From Bacillota bacterium (lineage in GTDB: Bacteria; Bacillota; Clostridia; Christensenellales; CAG-138), in NCBI GenBank assembly GCA_016286445.1, contig JAEESS010000011.1, forward strand, positions 1 to 47,750: 47,750 bases of DNA. The letters run 5' to 3'. Shown one piece after another: positions 32,442-39,832 of the stretch; within the stretch, counting starts at the first letter, position 1, and each line of letters starts with the position of its first letter. The position numbers and the translations under genes are program-made. The notes below the pieces were generated by a model that was not told the origin of the DNA, ran no database searches, and saw only the letters and a program-made list of their open reading frames with translations.

Positions 32442-33704
32442 TTATTCTTCCTGCATGCTGCCGAACAGCGCGGCAAGATGCAGCAAAATCTCCACATTCT
32501 TTTCCATCGACGGGATCGGGACGTACTCGAACCGCCCGTGCGCGTTCTCATAGCCTGCCGACAGATTCGGGCACGGCAGCCCGCGTTCCGAAAGCGCCGA
32601 TCCGTCCGTGCCGCCGCGGAACGGCTCCGTTTTCGGCTCAAGTCCCGCCATGCGGATCGCCTCGGTGAGGTTTTCGATCAGATACGGACAGCGGTCGACG
32701 TACTCCTTCATATTGCGGTAGGACTGTTCGATCGAAAGCGAAATGCGGTCCGCGCCGTATTCCGCCCGCAGCGCGTCCGCGCACTTCTCCAGATACGCCT
32801 CGCGCTGTTCAAACTGTGTGCGGTCGTGGTCCCGGATGATCAACACGACCTTTGCATGCTCCACGTCGGCGTTCACCGCGATCACATGGAAGAAGCCCTC
32901 GCGTCCCGCCGTATACCGCGGCTTTTCAAAGCGCGGCAGCATGGCAAGGAACTCGCCCGCGACGTCCGCGGCGTTGACCATGATACCCTTCGCGGTGGCG
33001 GGATGCACGCTGAGCCCTTTGACTTCGAGCGTCGCCTCAGACGCGTTAAACGTCTCGTCCATGTAATAGCCCAAATGATCGCCGTCGAGCGTGTATGCGA
33101 CCTTTGCGCCGAAACGGTCGAGATCCAGATCCTTCGCAAGTCCTCCGACCTCCTCGTCCGGCGTGAACGCGAGCGAGATCGGTCCGTGCGGGATCTCCGG
33201 ATGCGCAAGGCAATGCTCCGCGAACGTCATGACCGATGCGATCGCCGCCTTGTCGTCGCCGCCCAAAAGCGTCGTGCCGTCGGTGAGGATCAGGTCCTGT
33301 CCGATGTAGTTCAAAAGATTCGGAAACGCCTTCGGTGACATCACGATGCCCTGTTCGACGTTCAGCAGGATATCGCCGCCGTCGTAGGCTTCGAGCACCC
33401 ACGGGCGCACGTTTGCGCCCGGCGCGTCGGGCGCGGTGTCCATGTGCGTGACCAGACCGAAGGGCTTTCCACCGCCGTCCGGCATCGTCGATCCAAGCTT
33501 TGCCGTGACAACGCAGGTGATCTCGTCGAGGCGGACCTCGTCTGCGCCGATCGCTTTGAGCTCGTCGAAGAGCATTCTTGCAAGGTCAAACTGCTTCTGT
33601 GTCGTGGGCGTTTCCGTTCCGTAATGATCGGACTGCGTATCAACCTTCGCGTAGCGGATCAGGCGTTCCCTGACCTGTTCATAAAACGGCGTTCGTTCGT
33701 ACAT
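32442..33704 (-). CDS. pepT: Peptidase T (tripeptide aminopeptidase)
   Basis: Zinc-dependent aminopeptidase of the M20B family that releases N-terminal residues from tripeptides in the cytoplasm. The 420-residue protein has the family features GLVTHMDTAPDAPG (zinc His and Asp), TLLGGDDKAAIA (bridging Asp), AFTPDEEVGG (catalytic Glu and zinc Glu), YTLDGDHLGY and PFRGGTDGSALSERG near the end. First gene of an operon with the YcxB-like gene, msrA and the broken lipoprotein. Confidence 0.95.
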   Translation of the reverse strand: MYERTPFYEQVRERLIRYAKVDTQSDHYGTETPTTQKQFDLARMLFDELKAIGADEVRLDEITCVVTAKLGSTMPDGGGKPFGLVTHMDTAPDAPGANVRPWVLEAYDGGDILLNVEQGIVMSPKAFPNLLNYIGQDLILTDGTTLLGGDDKAAIASVMTFAEHCLAHPEIPHGPISLAFTPDEEVGGLAKDLDLDRFGAKVAYTLDGDHLGYYMDETFNASEATLEVKGLSVHPATAKGIMVNAADVAGEFLAMLPRFEKPRYTAGREGFFHVIAVNADVEHAKVVLIIRDHDRTQFEQREAYLEKCADALRAEYGADRISLSIEQSYRNMKEYVDRCPYLIENLTEAIRMAGLEPKTEPFRGGTDGSALSERGLPCPNLSAGYENAHGRFEYVPIPSMEKNVEILLHLAALFGSMQEE

Positions 33705-33766
33705 GGCTTTCCCTCCGTCGCATTTGTGGCTTTTTTCTGTTATTAAGACGTTTGACCGTCAAAATC

Positions 33767-33829
33767 TGACAAGCTTTCCGAAAAGCTTCCTGTCATTTTC
33801 AGTATAGCACATTCCGCCGTGCGGCGCAA
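33767..33829 (-). promoter_or_regulatory. Promoter and downstream hairpin of the pepT operon
   Basis: Minus strand: TTGCGC (33829-33824), 17-bp spacer, extended -10 TGcTATACT (TATACT 33806-33801) followed by GAA. In the leader lies an imperfect hairpin, TGACAGGAAGCTTTT with AAAGCTTGTCA (33795-33767). Confidence 0.55.
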
Positions 33830-33888
33830 TTCCGTTCCCCGCTCTTTCTAAAGACGTGCGGCGCAGCATATATCTGTCGCTGCGTATG

Positions 33889-33918
33889 AAAAAAGGACCT
33901 TTCGTTTCCGAAAAGTCC
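33889..33918 (-). terminator. Terminator of the metallophosphoesterase gene
   Basis: Minus strand GGACTTTTCG (33918-33909), loop GAAA, CGAAAGGTCC (33904-33895), then TTTTTT. The 10-bp stem contains one G-T pair. Confidence 0.85.
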
Positions 33919-33925
33919 CGGATGC

Positions 33926-35044
33926 TCAGAACGCATTCTCCAATGTGAAGGTCTCATTCTTGGAAAACGGATAAAAATCATAATCGTCAAAGAACGGTGA
34001 ATAGCTTGTGAAGCCGATCGAACGCGTCACGGGATCGAACGTCACAAGCATGCAGTAGCCGGTCGTTGCGTAAAGGCTTTCCGCCTGCAGATTGACCATG
34101 ACCGCCGTAAATGTTCTGCCGTTCTCAAAGGTCTTCTGCATGTGATACGCCTTTCGGTGATGTCCGCAAAGCAGCAGACGAACGTTCGAGTGGCGCGAAA
34201 CGATTTCCTCTTCCATATACTCGCCGATCTCGTTCAGCACGTCGGTGCTGTACAGATAGCCGTGCGTCAGAATGACTGCCGGGTATTCGCTGTACGCATC
34301 CAGGACGGAATGGATCCATTCATCCCGTTCCGCGGTGCTTTCCTACAGATTCCAGCCGATCCCTAAAAGAAGCAGCTGCTGTTCTTCCAAAAGCTGATAC
34401 CAGCATTCGCCGCCGCGGTACAGCTGTTCCTCCTCATGCACGTCGCAGAGATCATATTTCTTGTATTGCTCGTAGCCGCGCTTGAAAACCATCACGATGC
34501 TGCGCAGATCGCCGACGTCGTGGTTGCCGCTGACGCAGTAGAACGGGATCTTGCCCCGGAGCGGCTGAAGATCGTCCCGAAGCTTTTCCCATTCGGCGTC
34601 GACCGCATTGTTCTCGACGAGATCGCCGGTCTGCACGACCGCAACGATGTTCTGCGTTTCCTTCTCCCTGAGCGCATAGTCGACGATCGATTTAAGCCCT
34701 TGGTCATTGGAAAACGCATAGTTCTGCGTATCGGAGATCCACAAAATCTTGAACGGCGTCGGTTCCGGCGTCGGCGTCGGCTCGGGCGTTGGCGTGGGGG
34801 TCGGTTCCGGGGTGGGTTCCGGCGTCGGCGTAGGCTCCGGCGTCGGTTCGGGCGTAGGCTCCGGCGTCGGTTCGGGCGTAGGCTCCGGCGTCAGCGTTTC
34901 CGCCTCGACGACAGAGGCGGTCGGGGCAGCCGTTTCGAGAACCGGTTCCGCCGTCTGAGACATTGTTTTCGTACTGCATGCGGCGGCACAGAGCAGCAGC
35001 AATACCATGCTGACGGCAACGGCGCATTTGCCCCAACGATTCAT
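33926..35044 (-). pseudogene. Metallophosphoesterase lipoprotein gene interrupted by an in-frame TAG
   Basis: From ATG 35044 (AAGGAGG upstream) to 33926 one frame encodes a 372-codon calcineurin-like phosphoesterase, broken only by TAG at 34345-34343. Before the stop: lipoprotein signal (LLLLCAAAC), a Thr/Pro/Glu linker of about 40 residues (34750-34895), then [18 protein letters not shown] and CVSGNHD, the first metal motifs. After the stop the frame continues with ESTAERDEWI, AVILTHGYLYS and LLLCGHHRKAY, the remaining metal ligands, to the natural end. The product truncated at TAG lacks two ligand motifs and should be inactive. A CAG to TAG change is the simplest cause; read-through cannot be excluded. 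Confidence 0.85.
34749..34895. repeat. Short tandem repeats encoding the Thr-Pro-Glu-Pro linker
   Basis: Tandem 6- and 12-base units of the kind GGCGTCGGTTCC/GGCGTAGGCTCC on the plus strand; on the coding minus strand they give T-P-E-P repeats. Prone to length change by slippage. Confidence 0.8.
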
Positions 35045-35130
35045 ATCCTGCCTCCTTTCGATTTTTCGGTTCTGTATGGAATCCCGCCGCTGCTTGTCTG
35101 TTTTTTGACTGCAGCAGCTCGGCATGCTTT

Positions 35131-35160
35131 CAAAAACGCTCTGCCGCACGGCAGAGCGTT
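35131..35160 (-). terminator. Terminator of the former tRNA-Arg gene
   Basis: Minus strand AACGCTCTGCCG (35160-35149) pairs with CGGCAGAGCGTT (35146-35135), followed by TTTG. It lies 5 bases after the CCA end of the tRNA fragment. Confidence 0.85.
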
Positions 35161-35164
35161 GACG

Positions 35165-35211
35165 TGGCGTGCCCGACACGATTTGAACGTGCGGCCTTCA
35201 GAGTCGGAGTC
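35165..35211 (-). tRNA. 3' fragment of tRNA-Arg(CCG), probable attachment-site scar
   Basis: On the minus strand, 47 nt fold as the 3' part of a tRNA: anticodon loop CTCCGAC (anticodon CCG, 35209-35203), stem strand TCTGA, variable AGGCC, T-stem GCACG with loop TTCAAAT and CGTGT, acceptor strand CGGGCAC, discriminator G, and encoded CCA (35167-35165). The 5' half is absent: beyond 35211 the bases no longer pair with the anticodon stem and no D-arm or 5' acceptor strand is found. Fragments ending in the anticodon region are typical of displaced 3' halves left by tyrosine-recombinase integration into tRNA genes. Confidence 0.85.
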
Positions 35212-35877
35212 GCCAAAATACAAAGCTCAAAAAAAGCCCTGATTATCTAAAAAAACGCCTATTTTAGGGAATTTCCGCCATTCCGCGTCAGTCCGTATAA
35301 GTCCAATATGCACCCCATATTCCGATTGTTGTGTGCCACTGGTGTGCTGCTGGACAGACCCGCTAATAAACGATACCCTTCAAATGCTCACGCCTGCCGG
35401 GATTGCCCGATTTGCTCTCGGGCCCTGTTTCCCGCATTGCAAAACACCAATCCGGTACCCTCCACATAATCGGTATAGCCATTATAACAGGTGCTGCAAC
35501 AAAAATCAACCGATATGGTTGGTCTATTATGCCGGTTTTGAACCGTTAAGCGTTGATCTCTCGTGCCAGCAATTGCCCGTTTCCTGATTGCAAATTATGA
35601 ACCAGTAAGCATGTTTCCTCTTTCGCTGTTAAACAAAGAACTGCAAGACTGTATGGAGCAAATTGAGTACTTTGGTCTCTTGAACTTGTTTATTCACAGA
35701 CGGGAGAACCGTCGTGTCGAATAATATATTATTATGCTGATGGACAATATCAATAGTCCTGGCGTTTTTATGTGTAAAACTAAAATGAAAACTCTATATA
35801 CTTAACGTACATGGAAGCATCTTCTTTCCGGCTTCAGAATTCCAGGTGTTCGGCTATCACTTTAAAAGGAGATACAC
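35212..35877. other. Non-coding, AT-richer remnant region
   Basis: About 670 bases with lower GC than the flanks. I find no gene that starts, runs and stops convincingly on either strand. Small open stretches occur but match nothing I recognise. AAGTCCAATA occurs here (about 35302) and again near 36595. Best read as degraded mobile-element DNA next to the tRNA scar. Confidence 0.6.
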
Positions 35878-35925
35878 ATGACGGATCACAGCATAAAGTA
35901 CATCTATTGGGAATTAAGCAACTAC
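35878..35925 (+). pseudogene. Start of an unknown gene cut off near the parA remnant
   Basis: AAAAGGAG followed 6 bases later by ATG and the codons for [16 protein letters not shown] give a convincing gene start. The frame then runs antisense through the parA remnant (to 36156) with hydrophobic, arginine-rich nonsense. The gene looks truncated near 35925, the same place where parA loses its end. Confidence 0.4.
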
Positions 35926-36278
35926 CTTTTCCTTTCTTTGGTTATAAAAAACTTCCGACGTAGAGCCGGAAGCTTGTTTCTCGTGTTGGCATTCGCAGAA
36001 TCTGCATTTGCCGTTTCGTTTGTTAAATCCCGGACAATGATCCCTTTTTTCGGATCAATGAGGACACCGTTAGCAGATTGCATCATGGCATCTCTTACGG
36101 TGAACTTCTCCCGTGTCTCAGGGACACAATGCAACCCGGTGCTGAGATTGTTCTGACCATCAAGGTCAATGAGGAGAACTTTCCTGCCGTGCTTTGCAAG
36201 ACCTGCTCCGACGTTAATCGCTGTGGTCGTTTTGCCGACGCCACCCTTCTGGTTTACAACTGCGATGACTTTTGTCAT
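35922..36278 (-). pseudogene. Truncated ParA/Soj-type partition ATPase
   Basis: 118 codons starting [20 protein letters not shown], which holds the deviant Walker A motif KGGVGKTT, then [20 protein letters not shown] (A' motif region). ParA proteins usually have about 250 residues; after roughly residue 85 the sequence ([16 protein letters not shown]) no longer resembles the family and the Walker B and later motifs are missing. A ribosome-site-like AGGAAGTG lies before the ATG. Such parA genes are common in integrative elements and plasmids, which fits the nearby tRNA scar. Confidence 0.8.
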
Positions 36279-36600
36279 TTATCTACACTTCCTATTCTTG
36301 CTTTGTTATGAGTAAGAGTGCCGTCTCGAGCCGCCGTTCTCGCGCATATTCTCTCGAATCCCCGTATCCCGCCGGACCGCGCAATGCTGTGAAGCGTTCA
36401 ACGCGGAAGTATCATTCTGCTGTTACCCGAAACTGGCTATTCGGTTGTCAAGGAGAGGGATTGTGAATTTTTGCCCCTCACCTATAACCGTGCCGAGATT
36501 CTGATTTTTGCAAAGAATTCCGAAAATATATTATTCCACGTGACTGAACGATAGCTCCCTATCCGATTCAGAAAACATGAGCTGTAAGTCCAATAAGTCC
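36279..36600. other. Intergenic remnant upstream of the polysaccharide promoter
   Basis: No convincing gene. On the minus strand a short arginine-rich frame (around 36295-36400) ends just before parA and could be a leader peptide or the tail of a lost gene. Base composition becomes AT-rich towards 36480-36600. Confidence 0.45.
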
Positions 36601-36666
36601 GTGTGAAAGCGCAACAGTCCAATGATTTTTTATAATAATGTGCTAAAATGTGTTAAAAGCGCAACA
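36601..36666 (+). promoter_or_regulatory. Repeated motifs upstream of the polysaccharide promoter
   Basis: Two copies of a 16-17 bp element, GTGTGAAAGCGCAACA (36601-36616) and GTGTTAAAAGCGCAACA (36650-36666), 50 bp apart. In addition TGTGCTAAAA and TGTGTTAAAA stand in tandem (36639-36658). The second copy abuts the -35 box. These are candidate binding sites for a regulator. Confidence 0.55.
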
Positions 36667-36696
36667 TTGACAAGTTATACGATTTCGATGTATTAT
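36667..36696 (+). promoter_or_regulatory. Sigma-A promoter of the exopolysaccharide operon
   Basis: Perfect TTGACA (36667-36672), 18-bp spacer, TATTAT (36691-36696). The leader of about 100 nt contains GTACGAA (36722-36728) and TTCGTAC (36751-36757), which could form a stem with a 22-nt loop. Confidence 0.7.
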
Positions 36697-36802
36697 ATAT
36701 GGAAATGTTTTCTGTCATAAAGTACGAAGAGAATCGATATTTGCAGTGTTTTCGTACGGAGCGGACATAATTGTTTGAAACAGAGAGAAAATGAGGTTCA
36801 GG

Positions 36803-38323
36803 ATGAATGGAATGACGCCGAACGGCAATCAAAATCAGGGCAGCACGTATTCGGAACAGGGTGAACTGCGCAGCGATTCTTCGCGGTACAGCAGCGGGAT
36901 CGACTGGAAATCGCTGTTCTATTTTCTGCTTGGCAAGATCTACTGGGTTCTGATCGCAGCCGTTCTTTGCGCAGGGCTTGCGGGCGGCTATACGAAGCTG
37001 TTTGTAAAACCCGTATATGAAGCCACATCCAAGCTGTATATTGCGGGATCAGAGAATACCATCTCCATGTCGGATCTGCAGCTCGGCTCCGTATTGACCG
37101 TGGATTATCAGGAAGTTTTCAAGATCGCAGAGATCCATAAAACCGTGAAGGAGAAGATGCTTTCGGAATACGGCGTGGACAAGCCGGACTATTCGGTGTC
37201 CGTCAGCAATCCGAAGGGGTCGCACTTGCTCTATATCACGGTGAGCTCCGGCAATCCGGAAGAAGCGAAACTGATTGCGGACGCATACTCCGAAGTCGTG
37301 CAGACGTATATCGAAAAACAGATGGAGCTTCGGAAACCGCAGATCCTTGAGAGCGCGCAGATCCCGTCGAGCCCGGTCACGCCGAAGCTCAGAAGCATCA
37401 TTTTGAAGGCTGCCGGCATCGGTGCATTGGCGGCGATCGCCGTGCTGGTGTTTCTGTTTTTGCTCGACAACAAGATCCGGACCGGCGAGGATGTGGAAAA
37501 AGCGACCGGACTGGCAACATTGGGCATGCTGCCCAAACAAAGCGAGAATGCGGAGTATTATGAGAAGAGGCATCGCGGTGAAACGAACAACTCAGGACCC
37601 GTTGCGGAGATCAGACAGACTTTGGCATTGGATTACGCAGGGGACGAAGTGATCAACGCAATTTGTTCCAACATCGCATTCGCGGGGAAGAAGATCAAGC
37701 GAATTGCAATCACGAGTCACGATGCAAATAACGGCAAAACGTTTTTGGCAACCCGAATTGCTTATGGGATGACAAAGCGGGGGAAGACCGTTCTTTTGAT
37801 CGACGGAGACCTTAGAAAATCGACCCTGATCAACCGGTACGGTATCACGCACACCAAGAACGGGCTTTCTCATTATCTGTCGGGACAGGCTGAACTTGAC
37901 GGCGTCATTTATCAGACCGATATCCCGAATCTGTATCTGCTGCCGGCGGGTAAGCTGGTGCAGTCGCCGCTGTCTCTTCTGACGTCGGAAGAATTTGACC
38001 GACTCATGGAGGACACGGGAAGAGAGTTTGATGCGGTGATCGTCGATACGCCGCCTATCGGCGCAGTGATCGACGCTGCGGAGATCGCGAAACGCTGTGA
38101 CGGGAGCATCCTGGTCCTTGCGTATAACAAGATCACAAAAGACGGTTTGCAAAGGCTTGTGCGAACGATGGAGCAGACACAGACGCCGGTGATCGGCTGC
38201 ATCATAAACAATGTGACCATGAGCAAGCTGGATCGGAAACGGTACGATTACGGGTACGGTTACGGGTATTACTACGGGAATGCTAAGAAGAAAAACAGAA
38301 AGAGAAGCGGGACACGGCGCTGA
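36803..38323 (+). CDS. Wzz-type chain-length regulator fused to a BY-family tyrosine kinase
   Basis: About 506 residues. The N-terminal part has two membrane helices (about 43-65 and 200-224) flanking a Wzz-type external domain (VKPVYEATSKLYI; PSSPVTPKLR before helix 2). The C-terminal kinase has Walker A SHDANNGKTF (about 304-313), Walker A' VLLIDGDLRKST (about 330-341), Walker B VIVDTPPIGAV, and a tyrosine cluster YDYGYGYGYYYGN near the end for autophosphorylation. It controls polysaccharide length and export. In most Gram-positive bacteria these halves are separate proteins. The ATG at 36803 has GAGG 6 bases before it; ATG at 36791 is an alternative. First gene of the locus. Confidence 0.92.
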   Translation: MNGMTPNGNQNQGSTYSEQGELRSDSSRYSSGIDWKSLFYFLLGKIYWVLIAAVLCAGLAGGYTKLFVKPVYEATSKLYIAGSENTISMSDLQLGSVLTVDYQEVFKIAEIHKTVKEKMLSEYGVDKPDYSVSVSNPKGSHLLYITVSSGNPEEAKLIADAYSEVVQTYIEKQMELRKPQILESAQIPSSPVTPKLRSIILKAAGIGALAAIAVLVFLFLLDNKIRTGEDVEKATGLATLGMLPKQSENAEYYEKRHRGETNNSGPVAEIRQTLALDYAGDEVINAICSNIAFAGKKIKRIAITSHDANNGKTFLATRIAYGMTKRGKTVLLIDGDLRKSTLINRYGITHTKNGLSHYLSGQAELDGVIYQTDIPNLYLLPAGKLVQSPLSLLTSEEFDRLMEDTGREFDAVIVDTPPIGAVIDAAEIAKRCDGSILVLAYNKITKDGLQRLVRTMEQTQTPVIGCIINNVTMSKLDRKRYDYGYGYGYYYGNAKKKNRKRSGTRR

Positions 38324-38340
38324 AGCATAGGCTCAGGAAA

Positions 38341-38940
38341 ATGTATCAGGCATTTGTAAAACGAATCTCGGATATCGTGTTTTCGGTTTTGGGACTTCTT
38401 GTACTGTCCCCGCTGTTTCTTTTGATCGCGATTCTCGTGCGTTGCACCTCAAAAGGGCCTGCTGTCTTCCGGCAGGAGCGGCTGGGGCGCGATGCGAAGA
38501 TTTTCCGGATCTGCAAGTTCCGCACCATGGCGGAGAATTCGGAACACACCGGATCCGGCGTTTACAGCGATCGGAACGACAGCCGGGTCACGAAGGTCGG
38601 CAGGTTCCTGCGGGCGACCTCGCTCGATGAGCTTCCGCAGCTGTGGAACATCCTGCGCGGCGATATGAGCTTCATCGGACCGCGTCCGCCGTTGACCTAC
38701 CATCCGTGGACGATCGACCGATATTCGGAGGAGCAGCTTCGGATGTTTCGGGTGCGTCCGGGGATCACCGGGTGGGCGCAGGTCCACGGCAGACGGGAAC
38801 TCGAATGGCACGAACGGCTGCGTCTGAATGTGTGGTACGCAGATCACGTTTCGTTTGCTCTGGATCTGAAGATCGTTTTTCTGACCGTCGGCGTCATGCT
38901 TTCCGGAAAGGGCAACGAAAACAAGGGCGCGACGGTTTGA
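38341..38940 (+). CDS. Initiating sugar-phosphate transferase (polyprenyl-phosphate)
   Basis: A 199-residue short-form (PglC/CpsE catalytic domain) phosphoglycosyl transferase that puts the first sugar phosphate on undecaprenyl phosphate. One N-terminal hydrophobic segment (about 8-30), then [45 protein letters not shown] and [13 protein letters not shown], all standard. It starts 17 bases after the kinase gene without a strong ribosome site. The sugar cannot be told from sequence. Confidence 0.93.
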   Translation: MYQAFVKRISDIVFSVLGLLVLSPLFLLIAILVRCTSKGPAVFRQERLGRDAKIFRICKFRTMAENSEHTGSGVYSDRNDSRVTKVGRFLRATSLDELPQLWNILRGDMSFIGPRPPLTYHPWTIDRYSEEQLRMFRVRPGITGWAQVHGRRELEWHERLRLNVWYADHVSFALDLKIVFLTVGVMLSGKGNENKGATV

Positions 38941-38964
38941 TCGCAAAACAGGGGGAGAGAATCA

Positions 38965-39822
38965 TTGAAATATATATACATTACAAATCGACCGGAAATT
39001 GCCGCAATCGCCCAAGGCACGGGCGTCGATCGCATCTGCGTGGATATGGAGTATATCGGCAAGGCGCAGCGGCAGAACGGCATGAACACTGCGCTGAACC
39101 GGCATTCCTTCGGGGACGTCGCTTCGATCCGTCGCGTGATCGACCGCTCCGAACTGCTGGTTCGGGTCAATCCGATCCACGACACGCAGGAGGATGGGTA
39201 TCCGGCCTCCGAAGAGGAGATCGACCGTGTGATCGCAGCGGGCGCCGATATCGTCATGCTGCCGTACTATAAAACGGAAGCGGAGGTAAGCCGCTTTCTG
39301 GAGGCGGTCGACGGACGGGTGAAAACGATGCTTCTCCTGGAAACCGCAGAGGCAGCGGAGCTGATCGACACAGCCGGCGTAACGGATGCGGCGGATGAGA
39401 TCCATATCGGGCTCAACGATCTGTCGCTGTCGTATCATGAACGGTTTTTGTTTCAGCCGATGAGCGACGACACGGTCGAGAAAATCTGCAAAAAGCTCCG
39501 TTGCCATGGGAAAACCTACGGGATCGGCGGGATCGCCTCGCCCGGGCGCGGGCTCATTCCGGCGGAGATCGTGCTTCGGGAGCACTATCGGCTCGGCTCG
39601 ACCGGCGCGATCCTTTCGAGAAGCTTCTGCAATATTCAGACGATCGGGGATCTCGCTGTCATCGAGGAGCTGTTCTCGCGGGCGATGCGAGGGCTTCGCG
39701 CGCTTGAAGCGGAATGTGAACAACGTCTTCGGGAGCAGGGTCCCGAGGGCAGTTACTTTATGAAAAACAAAGAAGCGCTTGCCCTTGCGGTGCGGCAGGT
39801 GCTTTCCGAGATGGACCGGTGA
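38965..39822 (+). CDS. HpcH/HpaI aldolase-family protein in a polysaccharide locus
   Basis: A 285-residue TIM-barrel lyase of the HpcH/HpaI/CitE superfamily. R67 in LLVRVNP, E126 in LLLETAEAAELID and N151-D152 in IHIGLNDLSLS match the substrate arginine and metal ligands of class II pyruvate aldolases. Such enzymes join or split pyruvate and an aldehyde. The start is TTG at 38965 (GGGGGAGA upstream; MKYIYIT start). It lies between the initiating transferase and a 2-hydroxyacid dehydrogenase and may make an acyl or sugar-acid precursor. It is not CitE: no CitF neighbour, and the N-terminus differs. Confidence 0.82.
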   Translation: MKYIYITNRPEIAAIAQGTGVDRICVDMEYIGKAQRQNGMNTALNRHSFGDVASIRRVIDRSELLVRVNPIHDTQEDGYPASEEEIDRVIAAGADIVMLPYYKTEAEVSRFLEAVDGRVKTMLLLETAEAAELIDTAGVTDAADEIHIGLNDLSLSYHERFLFQPMSDDTVEKICKKLRCHGKTYGIGGIASPGRGLIPAEIVLREHYRLGSTGAILSRSFCNIQTIGDLAVIEELFSRAMRGLRALEAECEQRLREQGPEGSYFMKNKEALALAVRQVLSEMDR

Positions 39823-39832
39823 GGAGAAATCG

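Noticed and set aside
34749-34895. CRISPR-like tandem repeat
   Set aside because: The units are 6-12 bases, directly tandem, and encode a T-P-E-P linker in frame; no spacers or cas genes are seen anywhere in the window.
33926-35044. Pyrrolysine insertion at TAG
   Set aside because: No known reason for pyrrolysine in this family and no pyl genes in view; a nonsense change is simpler. Kept only as something to test.
35165-35211. A complete tRNA gene
   Set aside because: Only the 3' part folds; no D-arm, 5' acceptor strand or 5' anticodon stem strand is found beyond 35211.
35333-35587. 84-codon plus-strand frame as a real gene
   Set aside because: No ribosome site, no recognisable motif, cysteine/proline-rich composition like antisense or degraded sequence.
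38965-39822. Missing citrate lyase beta subunit CitE
   Set aside because: It belongs to the same superfamily, but its context is polysaccharide synthesis, the sequence looks like the HpcH/HpaI branch, and it is 9 kb from the cit genes.
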